The notes below the pieces were generated by a model. The model ran no database searches. It was not told the DNA's origin and saw nothing but the letters and a program-made list of their open reading frames with translations. Made by a program: the position numbers and the translations under genes. DNA of 64,000 nucleotides from Halobacterium zhouii (GTDB lineage: Archaea > Halobacteriota > Halobacteria > Halobacteriales > Halobacteriaceae): NCBI RefSeq assembly GCF_021249405.1, contig NZ_CP089593.1, positions 310,001 through 374,000 on the forward strand, written 5' to 3'. Of the stretch, positions 1 through 6,159 are shown piece after piece (within the stretch, counting starts at the first letter, position 1; each line of letters begins with the position of its first letter).

Positions 1-508
1 GGAGGAACTCTCTCGCGTGGGCGTGGAGACGTTCATCCGCGTCGGCACCATCGGCGGCCTCCAGGAGCACGTCGAGGTCGGGGACATGATCGTCGCCACC
101 GGCGCCGCCAAGGAGGAAGGGACGAGCAAGCGCTACGAGTCCGCGGTCTACCCCGCGGTGCCGGACTACGACGTGCTCACGAGTCTCGTGGACGTCTCCG
201 AGGAGCGAGGCGAGGAGGTGCACGTCGGCCCCATCGTGAGCGACGACGCGTTCTACAACGAGGACGACGCGTACGTCGAGGACTGGAACGACGCTGGCCT
301 ACTCGCCATCGAGATGGAGGCCGCGACCGTGTTCTCGCTCGCGCGCCGGAAGGGCCTCGCCGCGGGCGCCATCTGCACCGTCGACGGCAACCTCGTCGCC
401 GGGAACCAGAAGGGCGCGGACAGCGACGACGAACTCCCGGAGAAGGCCAAGAACAACGTCGCGCGCGCCATCGACATCGCACTCGACTCGGTCGTCGAGT
501 TGGCGTAG
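1..508 (+). CDS. Nucleoside phosphorylase (uridine phosphorylase type), 5' end outside window
   Basis: C-terminal 168 residues of a PNP/UDP-family nucleoside phosphorylase, which cleaves (deoxy)nucleosides with phosphate to a free base and ribose-1-phosphate in cytosolic salvage. The reading frame is already open at base 2 (EELSRVGVETFIRVGT...), so the GTG at 17 is internal and the true start lies upstream. Visible family features are the phosphate-site stretch FIRVGTIGGL and the nucleoside/ribose-site motif AIEMEAATVFSLA. The family is usually about 240 aa, so roughly 70 residues are missing. Stop is TAG at 506-508. A perfect hairpin (523-541) follows. Uridine specificity is an inference from overall resemblance; another nucleoside is possible. 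Confidence 0.85.
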   Translation, partial: EELSRVGVETFIRVGTIGGLQEHVEVGDMIVATGAAKEEGTSKRYESAVYPAVPDYDVLTSLVDVSEERGEEVHVGPIVSDDAFYNEDDAYVEDWNDAGLLAIEMEAATVFSLARRKGLAAGAICTVDGNLVAGNQKGADSDDELPEKAKNNVARAIDIALDSVVELA

Positions 509-522
509 CCGACTCGACTGCC

Positions 523-541
523 TGGCAGACTTCGTCTGCCA
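523..541 (+). terminator. Perfect short hairpin after the phosphorylase gene
   Basis: TGGCAGAC (523-530), a TTC loop, and GTCTGCCA (534-541) form a perfect 8-bp stem 15 nt after the stop codon. No T-tract follows, so it could be a 3'-end stabilising stem rather than a terminator. Confidence 0.4.
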
Positions 542-652
542 ACGTCGTCGAACTCGCGTGAGCGCCCGAAACCCCACGATTCAGTCGTCTGGCTGCCGCA
601 ACGAACTCCTCGAAGCGAAACATCCAACTTCCCGACCGGCGGACTGCGGGAC

Positions 653-2116
653 GTGCTCGCGGAACTGAAGCGCCGTCTCGTCGCCGCCCGCCGCCGCGTC
701 TACCGCCTCGAGCGCCGCGAGGCCGAGCAGTTACGCAAGTGGCTCGAAACCACGAACAATCTCACCCACCTCTCGGTGCTGTTGTTCGTGCCGTTGCTCA
801 TCGCGCTCGTCACGCTGCTGGCGAGCACCCTCGGCGTCGTCTCGTTCCTGCTGTTCCCGCCGCTCGCGTCCGGCACGTACACGCTGTTCTCGGACCCCGA
901 GGGCCGCTACTCGGACCCCCGGAAGTTCGTCGGCGGGATGACCCTCGGCGCGCTCTGCGGGTGGGCGTCCGTGGAGTTCACCGCCGCGTACGTCTACGGC
1001 GTGCCCCCCGCCGAACTCGGCGCGCACGCCGGCGCCGCGGCGCTCAGCGTGTTGCTCACGGGAATCGTGGCGTGGACGGTCGACCTCGAACTCCCGACGG
1101 CGTTCTCCACCGCGTTGCTCGTGCTCATCACGGGCGCCGGACAGCTCGCGTACGTCGTGAGCGTCGCGCTCTCCACCAGCCTCGTCGCCCTCGTGTTCGT
1201 CGTGTGGCACCACGAGTTCTACTCCCAGCGCGCCCGTTTTCTCTACCAGACGACGAGGGCCGACGACCACGTCATCGTCCCGATGCGCGGCGACCGCGCC
1301 GCGGAAACGTCGATGTTTGGCGCGCGCATCGCCGCGGCCCACGACGCTGGAAAGGTCGTCCTCCTGGACGTCGTGGACGACGAGGACGTCGCCGCCGTCG
1401 AACGTGACGCCATCTCGGACGCGACCCGCGAGCGCCTCGACCAGGACAGAACTCGGGAGAGCGAGGCCGAGAACGAGGCCGAACAGCAGGCCGCTGACGC
1501 CACCGCGCTGGAACTCGAGGGGCAGGCGGACGCCATCGAGACGCGCATCGGCGTCCCCTGTGACGTGGTGGTCGCGGTGGCCGACGGCGACCCCGCGGAC
1601 ACCGTGCTGGCGACCGCCGAGGAGACCAACTCCGACCTCGTGGTGACGCCGTTCGAAGCCAACGGGAGCGGGCTCTCGCCGTTCGTGCGCTCGCTGTTCC
1701 GCAGCGACATGGACGCCATCGCGTTCCGGTCGACCGGCGGGCGCACGCGCTGGAAGCGCGTCATGGTGCCCGTGCGAACCGCCTCGGACGTGGCGCACGC
1801 GATGGTCGACTACGCCAGACGGCTCGTCGGGCAGACGGGGTCGCTCAGCGTCTGTTCCTGTATCGACGTGGAGCGCGACCGCCGGACGACGGAGTCGATG
1901 CTCGCCGACCTCACGGAGACGGTCGACGCTCGCTGTGAGACCCGCGTCTCGCGGTCGTCGGTCGAGTCGTTCCTAGAGCGAAACGACGCCCACTACGACG
2001 TGGTGTTCCTCGGCGCGAGCACGGACCGGTCGGCGGCCTCCCGGTTCATCTCCCGGCCCACGTTCGAGCGCGTCCGCGACCTCGAAACCGACATCGCGGT
2101 CGTCCACCTCGGGTAG
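653..2116 (+). CDS. HPP-like membrane domain fused to UspA-type domains
   Basis: 487 aa, GTG start. The N-terminus is a charged helix (residues 1-40, many Arg/Lys/Glu), then about four to five hydrophobic segments (about 40-190) resembling the HPP integral-membrane family (LFPPLASGTYTLFSDPEGRY, GGMTLGALCGW). From about residue 200 the protein is soluble and resembles two universal-stress-protein folds: one starting VIVPMRGD and containing a DLVVTPFEANG segment, another starting KRVMVPVRTASD and ending VVFLGASTDRSA...IAVVHLG. An acidic coiled stretch (about 255-300) interrupts the first. A membrane sensor or transporter with a nucleotide-binding cytosolic module is a reasonable inference; substrate unknown. 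It lies in a convergent pair with the potassium channel gene, 25 bp apart. Confidence 0.75.
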   Translation: MLAELKRRLVAARRRVYRLERREAEQLRKWLETTNNLTHLSVLLFVPLLIALVTLLASTLGVVSFLLFPPLASGTYTLFSDPEGRYSDPRKFVGGMTLGALCGWASVEFTAAYVYGVPPAELGAHAGAAALSVLLTGIVAWTVDLELPTAFSTALLVLITGAGQLAYVVSVALSTSLVALVFVVWHHEFYSQRARFLYQTTRADDHVIVPMRGDRAAETSMFGARIAAAHDAGKVVLLDVVDDEDVAAVERDAISDATRERLDQDRTRESEAENEAEQQAADATALELEGQADAIETRIGVPCDVVVAVADGDPADTVLATAEETNSDLVVTPFEANGSGLSPFVRSLFRSDMDAIAFRSTGGRTRWKRVMVPVRTASDVAHAMVDYARRLVGQTGSLSVCSCIDVERDRRTTESMLADLTETVDARCETRVSRSSVESFLERNDAHYDVVFLGASTDRSAASRFISRPTFERVRDLETDIAVVHLG

Positions 2117-2141
2117 TACGGCGCTCTCCACCAGTCGACAG

Positions 2142-3299
2142 TCATTTCTCCTCGAACACGTCTGCGGCCTCCCGCTCGGCGTCCTCGTCGCCGAGCGCGG
2201 ACCGCGCGAGCAACCGCCCGCCGATGACCACGGGGCTGACCACGGCGTCCGCGCCCGCTCGCCGCAACTTCTCCTCGTTTTCCTGCTCGGTCGCGGACGC
2301 CACGACGCGCACGTCCGGGAAGCGCTCGCGCACGGTGAGTATCGAGAGCGCGTCCTCGCCGTCATCGTTCGTCGCCGCGACCACCGCTGTGGCGCGCCCG
2401 ACGCCCGCGCGATCAAGGGACTCCACGTCGGCGGGGTCGGCGGCGAGCACGTTCACGTCACGCTCCCGGAGCGTGGAGACGACGGGTTCGTCCTCCGTAA
2501 CCACGACGAAGCTGCGGCCGCCGGCGGTGAGTTCGGTCAGAATCGGTTCCGTCAGGTCGCCGTAGCCCGCGACGACCACGTGGCCGTCGAGGGACTCGAG
2601 TTCTGATTGGGTCATGCGTCCGAGAGCGCTCGCGAAGCGGGCTTCGAGGGCGGGGCCGAGCAGCGCGCCGAGCGCGATTGCGAAACTCGCGGTGCCGAGC
2701 ACGAGCACGGACAGCGAGAACAGGCGCGCTTCCTGGCTCTGGGGCGTGATGTCGCCGTAGCCGACCGTCGTCGCGGTGACGAGCGTGTAGTAGAAGGCGT
2801 CCAGGGCAGTGTTCACGCCCGGGAACCCGCTGCGGAGCGCGTACGTGCCGACGGTGCCGTAGGCCTGTACGCCGACGAGCGCGCCGCCCGCTGCGAGTTG
2901 CGTGGTGGACAGCGAGACGCGGCGGTCGAAGCGTGGGCGCGCCACGAACACGACCGGGAGCGCGACCACCGACAGCACCACCAGAGGCACCGAGTACGGC
3001 GTCGCCTGCACGAGTCCCTGGCCGGCGGTCACGGGCAACAGCACGACCGTGGAGTACCACGCCACGCGCAGTCCGCGCCGCAGGCCGAGCGCACTCGCCA
3101 CCATCAGGAAGCCGGTGAGCGCGCCCGTGAACCCCGCGGTCTGGCTCACAGCGGGCGGAATCATGCGCGCCAGCGGCCCGAAGTTCGCGGTCGGGTCGAC
3201 GATGCCGAGGATGCCCACCGCGACCGACAGCGCGGCGACTGCGAGCGTGAGCGCGACCGCCACGCGACCCGTCGCTCGCTCGACGCCCGGCAGTTCCAT
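2142..3299 (-). CDS. Two-pore-helix-type potassium channel with TrkA-N (RCK) domain
   Basis: 385 aa. Six hydrophobic segments are visible. Four lie in the first 120 residues; the last two flank a pore helix and the canonical selectivity filter TVGYGD (about residue 182). After the last helix (about residue 215) comes a Rossmann-type RCK-N domain beginning HVVVAGYGDLTEPIL and containing SLDRAGVGRATAVVAATNDD. No RCK-C domain is evident, so this is a short form. Role: gated potassium conductance at the cytoplasmic membrane, relevant to a salt-in organism; the RCK domain probably binds a nucleotide or other ligand. It is divergent from the methylthiotransferase gene, with its own AT box at 3321-3330, which argues for the ATG at 3299 and a leaderless mRNA. 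Confidence 0.88.
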   Translation of the reverse strand: MELPGVERATGRVAVALTLAVAALSVAVGILGIVDPTANFGPLARMIPPAVSQTAGFTGALTGFLMVASALGLRRGLRVAWYSTVVLLPVTAGQGLVQATPYSVPLVVLSVVALPVVFVARPRFDRRVSLSTTQLAAGGALVGVQAYGTVGTYALRSGFPGVNTALDAFYYTLVTATTVGYGDITPQSQEARLFSLSVLVLGTASFAIALGALLGPALEARFASALGRMTQSELESLDGHVVVAGYGDLTEPILTELTAGGRSFVVVTEDEPVVSTLRERDVNVLAADPADVESLDRAGVGRATAVVAATNDDGEDALSILTVRERFPDVRVVASATEQENEEKLRRAGADAVVSPVVIGGRLLARSALGDEDAEREAADVFEEK

Positions 3300-3320
3300 A
3301 CCACCACCCGCGGCCGGGTT

Positions 3321-3330
3321 CGTCTTAAAC
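3321..3330 (-). promoter_or_regulatory. AT box of the potassium channel gene
   Basis: On the minus strand the sequence reads GTTTAAGACG, centred about 27 nt before the ATG at 3299, the spacing expected for a leaderless haloarchaeal transcript. Confidence 0.5.
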
Positions 3331-3351
3331 GGCAGGGGGACCGATGGCCCT

Positions 3352-3395
3352 CCTCGCGCGAACAGCCTCTCTCGCGAATACCCCTCGCGCGAACA
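3352..3395. repeat. Direct repeat in a divergent promoter region
   Basis: CCTCGCGCGAACA occurs at 3352-3364 and again at 3383-3395 (31-bp spacing), with a degenerate CTCTCGCGAATA copy between them. It lies between the divergent potassium channel and methylthiotransferase genes; an operator role is possible but unproven. Confidence 0.45.
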
Positions 3396-3450
3396 CTGGT
3401 CTCGCTATCGCCGAGTTTTTGCTGTGCCGCTCCCAACGTTCTTCTAACGC

Positions 3451-4710
3451 ATGGCCCAGTACCACATCGAGACGTACGGCTGCACCTCGAACCGCGGCGA
3501 GAGCCGCGAGATCGAGCGGCGGCTCCGCGACGCCGGCCACCACCAGGTGGATGGGCCGGACGCCGCGGACGTCGCCATCCTGAACACGTGCACCGTCGTC
3601 GAGAAGACGGAGCGCAACATGCTCCGCCGGGCCAAGGAACTGGAGGACGAGACGGCCGACCTCATCGTCACTGGCTGCATGGCGCTCGCGCAGGGCGAGG
3701 AGTTCCGTGACGAGGACGTGGACGCGCAGGTGCTCCACTGGGACGAGGTACCCGAGGCCGTGACGAACGGCGAGTGCCCGACGACGACGCCGGACGCCGA
3801 ACCCATCCTGGACGGCGTCATCGGCATCCTCCCCATCGCCCGAGGCTGCATGAGCAACTGCTCGTACTGCATCACGAAGCAGGCGACGGGACGCGTCGAT
3901 TCGCCACCCGTCGAGGAGAACGTCGAGAAGGCCCGCGCGCTCGTTCACGCCGGCGCGAAGGAGGTCCGCATCACGGGCCAGGACACCGGCGTCTACGGTT
4001 GGGACAACGGGGAGCGGAAGCTGCCGGAACTGCTGGAGCGAATCGCCACCGAAATCGAGGGCGACTTCCGCGTCCGCGTGGGGATGGCGAACCCCGGCGG
4101 CGTGCACGGCATCCGCGAGGAACTCGCCGAAGTGTTCGCCGAGCACGACGAGATATACAACTTCCTGCACGCGCCCGTGCAGTCGGGAAGCGACGACGTG
4201 CTCGAGGACATGCGGCGCCAGCACGAGGTCGAGCAGTACGTCGACATCGTGGAGACCTTCGACGACTACCTCGAGGAGTGGACGCTGTCGACGGACTTCA
4301 TCGTCGGCTTCCCCACGGAGACCGACCACGACCACGAGCAGTCGATGGCGCTCCTGCGGGAGACCCGGCCGGAGAAGATCAACGTCACGCGCTTCTCGAA
4401 GCGCCCGGGCACGGACGCCGCGGACCTGAAGGGCCTGGGCGGTCAGACGAAGAAGGACCGCTCGAAGGCGATGACCGACCTGAAGATGGACGTGGTCGCG
4501 GACGCCCACGAGTCGATGGTGGGCACGGAGCGCCGCGTGCTCGTCACCGAGCAGGGGACCGGTGACTCCGTGAAGTGCTACGACGACGCCTACCGGCAGG
4601 TCGTCGTGCAGAACGCCAGCGAGCACGGTCTCGAACCCGGCGACTTCGCCGAGGTCGAGGTCGTCGGCCACCAGACCGTCTACGCGTTCGGAGAACCGGT
4701 CGACGCGTAG
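3451..4710 (+). CDS. tRNA-t6A37 methylthiotransferase (e-MtaB/CDKAL1-like radical SAM enzyme)
   Basis: 419 aa. Converts t6A37 of tRNAs reading ANN codons to ms2t6A by radical-SAM chemistry. Domains in order: MTTase N-terminal domain (about 1-110) with the cluster-binding cysteines in YGCTSNRGES, LNTCTVVEKTE and VTGCMALAQGE; radical SAM domain (about 125-345) with the three-cysteine motif CMSNCSYC; C-terminal TRAM domain (about 350-415, ending TVYAFGEPVDA). The order and length match the archaeal/eukaryotic e-MtaB clade rather than bacterial MiaB; MiaB-like clades are the alternative. Start ATG at 3451 begins directly with the conserved IETYGC strand. The gene converges on the HalOD1 gene across a repeat-filled gap. 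Confidence 0.92.
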   Translation: MAQYHIETYGCTSNRGESREIERRLRDAGHHQVDGPDAADVAILNTCTVVEKTERNMLRRAKELEDETADLIVTGCMALAQGEEFRDEDVDAQVLHWDEVPEAVTNGECPTTTPDAEPILDGVIGILPIARGCMSNCSYCITKQATGRVDSPPVEENVEKARALVHAGAKEVRITGQDTGVYGWDNGERKLPELLERIATEIEGDFRVRVGMANPGGVHGIREELAEVFAEHDEIYNFLHAPVQSGSDDVLEDMRRQHEVEQYVDIVETFDDYLEEWTLSTDFIVGFPTETDHDHEQSMALLRETRPEKINVTRFSKRPGTDAADLKGLGGQTKKDRSKAMTDLKMDVVADAHESMVGTERRVLVTEQGTGDSVKCYDDAYRQVVVQNASEHGLEPGDFAEVEVVGHQTVYAFGEPVDA

Positions 4711-4860
4711 CAACTGGACAGACGGGTAGCGGGTGGATAGCTGGTGGCGGGCGGATAGACGAGTAACAGGCGGAAAGAGGCGGTAACAGTCGGATAGCTG
4801 GTGGAAGTGGAGAGACGCGTGGCGGCCGGCTGGCCCCGTTGTTCTTCGAGTGTGTGACCT
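4711..4860. repeat. Degenerate repeat tract, rich in stop codons, behind the methylthiotransferase gene
   Basis: Purine-rich + strand. GGATAGCTGGTGG occurs at about 4736-4748 and again at 4793-4805, with related GCGGATAG and GGCGGTAACAG segments between. TAG or TAA occurs at 4727, 4738, 4756, 4764, 4784 and 4795 in addition to the gene's own TAG at 4708, covering all three frames. No gene or convincing hairpin is seen. Confidence 0.6.
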
Positions 4861-5112
4861 TCACTCCTGTTTCGCCGTCACTCCTGTTTCGCCGTCACTC
4901 CTGTTTCGCCGTCACTCCTGTTTCGCCGTCACTCCTGTTTCGCCGTCACTCCTGTTTCGCCGTCACTCCTGTTTCGCCGTCACTCCTGTTTCGCCGTCAC
5001 TCCTGTTTCGCCGTCACTCCTGTTTCGCCGTCACTCCTGTTTCGCCGTCACTCCTGTTTCGCCGTCACTCCTGTTTCGCCGTCACTCCTGTTTCGCCGTC
5101 ACTCCTGTTTCG
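4861..5112. repeat. 17-bp tandem repeat, 14 full copies plus one partial
   Basis: The unit TCACTCCTGTTTCGCCG starts at 4861 and recurs every 17 bp without a single substitution up to 5098. A partial copy of 14 nt follows (5099-5112). The last copy overlaps the final codons and the TGA of the minus-strand HalOD1 gene, so the array looks like repeated duplication of that gene's 3' end. On the minus strand each unit contains TGA, and because 17 is not a multiple of 3 consecutive units place it in all three frames. On the plus strand the array is open in every frame; the resulting 17-residue-repeat peptide is an artefact. There are no spacers, so it is not a CRISPR. Confidence 0.97.
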
Positions 5113-5452
5113 AGTACACCTGCACCCACTCGTCACCCCGAACGACGATGCGGTGGTCGCGATACGGGAACTCGAGGGAGAAATCCCGGTCCCGGTCTGT
5201 CGCGTGAGTTCTGGCGAAGGACCTGCTGATGGCGTCGACGTCGACGACCTCCTGGAGCGGCGGGTCGACGCGGTCGACGGGGACGTCCTCCACGTCGGCG
5301 ACCGCGGAGACGATGGTTACGACGAGGTCGCTCGTGTCCGCTGGCTCGAACGCTGCCTGGGTCTGAAGCGTCCACTTGCTGGGGTCTTTGACCGGGGGAG
5401 ACTCGTCAGTGCTTGTCGCTGAGCCAGCCGGTTCGTCAGGAGTGTCCGTCAT
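5099..5452 (-). CDS. HalOD1 output-domain protein
   Basis: 117 aa, acidic. A disordered N-terminus (1-30) is followed by a Halobacterial Output Domain 1 region (about 35-115): helix DLVVTIVSAVADVEDV, the central VDPPLQEVVDVDAI segment, and the terminal beta pair SLEFPYRDHRIVV...EWVQVYS. HalOD1 is known only as a predicted output module of haloarchaeal signalling proteins. It is 35 bp downstream of the DUF7344 gene and probably co-transcribed with it. The last three codons (KQE) and the TGA lie inside the final unit of the 17-bp repeat, so the natural C-terminus is repeat-encoded. Confidence 0.8.
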   Translation of the reverse strand: MTDTPDEPAGSATSTDESPPVKDPSKWTLQTQAAFEPADTSDLVVTIVSAVADVEDVPVDRVDPPLQEVVDVDAISRSFARTHATDRDRDFSLEFPYRDHRIVVRGDEWVQVYSKQE

Positions 5453-5487
5453 AGTGATTCGTCTCGTGGCCGCCAGCAGCGTCGCAG

Positions 5488-5814
5488 TTACAGTAGCTCC
5501 AGAAGGTCCTCGAGTGCCCGTTCGGAGTGCGTGACGGTTCCCTCGTCGCGGTCGTAGTCGACGACGCCGGCGTCGTCCAGCATCGGGAGGTGCTGGTGGA
5601 CGAGCGCGATCTTGACCTGCCTTCTGGTGCTCTCGTCCTGTTTCTCTGCAATCACCGCCTCGACGAGTTCCTCGAGTGAGAGCGCGGACGTGCCTTCGAG
5701 CGCGTGGAGAACGCGTTGCCGGTCGTCGTTGGCGAGTACGTGGTACCGCGCGTCAGCGTCCATTCGGGTGGAGCTGTTCTCGACACTGGCTTTGTCAGTT
5801 GGTGATTTCGACAT
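5488..5814 (-). CDS. DUF7344 winged-helix protein
   Basis: 108 aa. Resembles haloarchaeal DUF7344 proteins: YHVLANDDRQRVLHAL (helix 1), LSLEELVEAV (helix 2), then RRQVKIALVHQHLPMLDD (recognition-type helix) followed by the wing AGVVDYDRDEGTV, an ArsR-like winged helix-turn-helix layout. Presumed DNA-binding regulator; target unknown. It is the first gene of a two-gene unit with the HalOD1 gene and faces the Bat-type regulator across a 345-bp divergent region. Its AT box is far enough upstream to give a leader of about 45-50 nt holding a strong GC hairpin, unusual where most genes nearby look leaderless. Confidence 0.78.
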   Translation of the reverse strand: MSKSPTDKASVENSSTRMDADARYHVLANDDRQRVLHALEGTSALSLEELVEAVIAEKQDESTRRQVKIALVHQHLPMLDDAGVVDYDRDEGTVTHSERALEDLLELL

Positions 5815-5823
5815 GGTGATTCA

Positions 5824-5840
5824 CCCGGGGCCGCCCCGGG
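5824..5840 (-). promoter_or_regulatory. GC palindrome in the DUF7344 leader
   Basis: CCCGGGG (5824-5830) and CCCCGGG (5834-5840) form a 7-bp stem with a 3-nt loop, ending about 10 nt before the DUF7344 ATG. In the mRNA this would sit over the region where a ribosome binds. Confidence 0.5.
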
Positions 5841-5885
5841 AACGTACTTCTACACATACACCCTATCCGGGTAAGCCCTCCCTGT

Positions 5886-5895
5886 AAAATATAAG
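5886..5895 (-). promoter_or_regulatory. AT box of the DUF7344-HalOD1 unit
   Basis: Minus strand TTATATTTTA, one of the most AT-rich stretches nearby. It predicts transcription start near 5862 and a leader of about 45-50 nt. Confidence 0.55.
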
Positions 5896-6047
5896 GCTGC
5901 CGTGTCCGAGAGAAACCGCTCTCTGCGTACAGGACAGCACCCGGTCTGCACCCACCTGGTGTTACGATACGTACCAGATGCGTGACAGCGGAACGTCGCC
6001 GCGTGATAGCCTCCGTTATCGGAACTACCTGGGCGAATTGTGCCGGC

Positions 6048-6126
6048 GGGTTCCGTTGTCGGAGGTATCCATCCTCTCATAGCTCGGGATTTCGCCGTTC
6101 GGTGGTGATGGGTTCCGTTGTCGGAG
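6048..6126. repeat. Two 17-bp direct repeats upstream of the Bat-type regulator
   Basis: GGGTTCCGTTGTCGGAG occurs exactly at 6048-6064 and 6110-6126, 62 bp apart, about six helical turns. A related CCTCCGTTATCGGAAC lies at 6010-6025. The second copy ends 33 bp before the ATG at 6160. Candidate operator sites for this gene or for the divergent unit. Confidence 0.7.
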
Positions 6127-6159
6127 TCTTGAAGTCGAACGAGCACCTGGAATGGGTCA

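Larger units (their letters stand above)
5815..6159. other. 345-bp divergent regulatory region between the DUF7344 and Bat-type genes
   Basis: No gene is seen. It contains a GC palindrome (5824-5840), an AT box for the minus-strand unit (5886-5895) and, nearer the Bat-type gene, two 17-bp direct repeats plus a related element. No clear AT box for the plus-strand gene was found. Confidence 0.6.

Noticed and set aside
4861..5112. CRISPR array
   Set aside because: The 17-bp units are directly contiguous, there are no spacers, and no cas genes are in the window.
4839..5422. Plus-strand open frames with a 17-residue repeat peptide, seemingly a repeat protein
   Set aside because: They are the 17-bp DNA array read in open frames; the period is not a multiple of three, so the same peptide appears in every frame. 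The real gene is the minus-strand HalOD1 gene.
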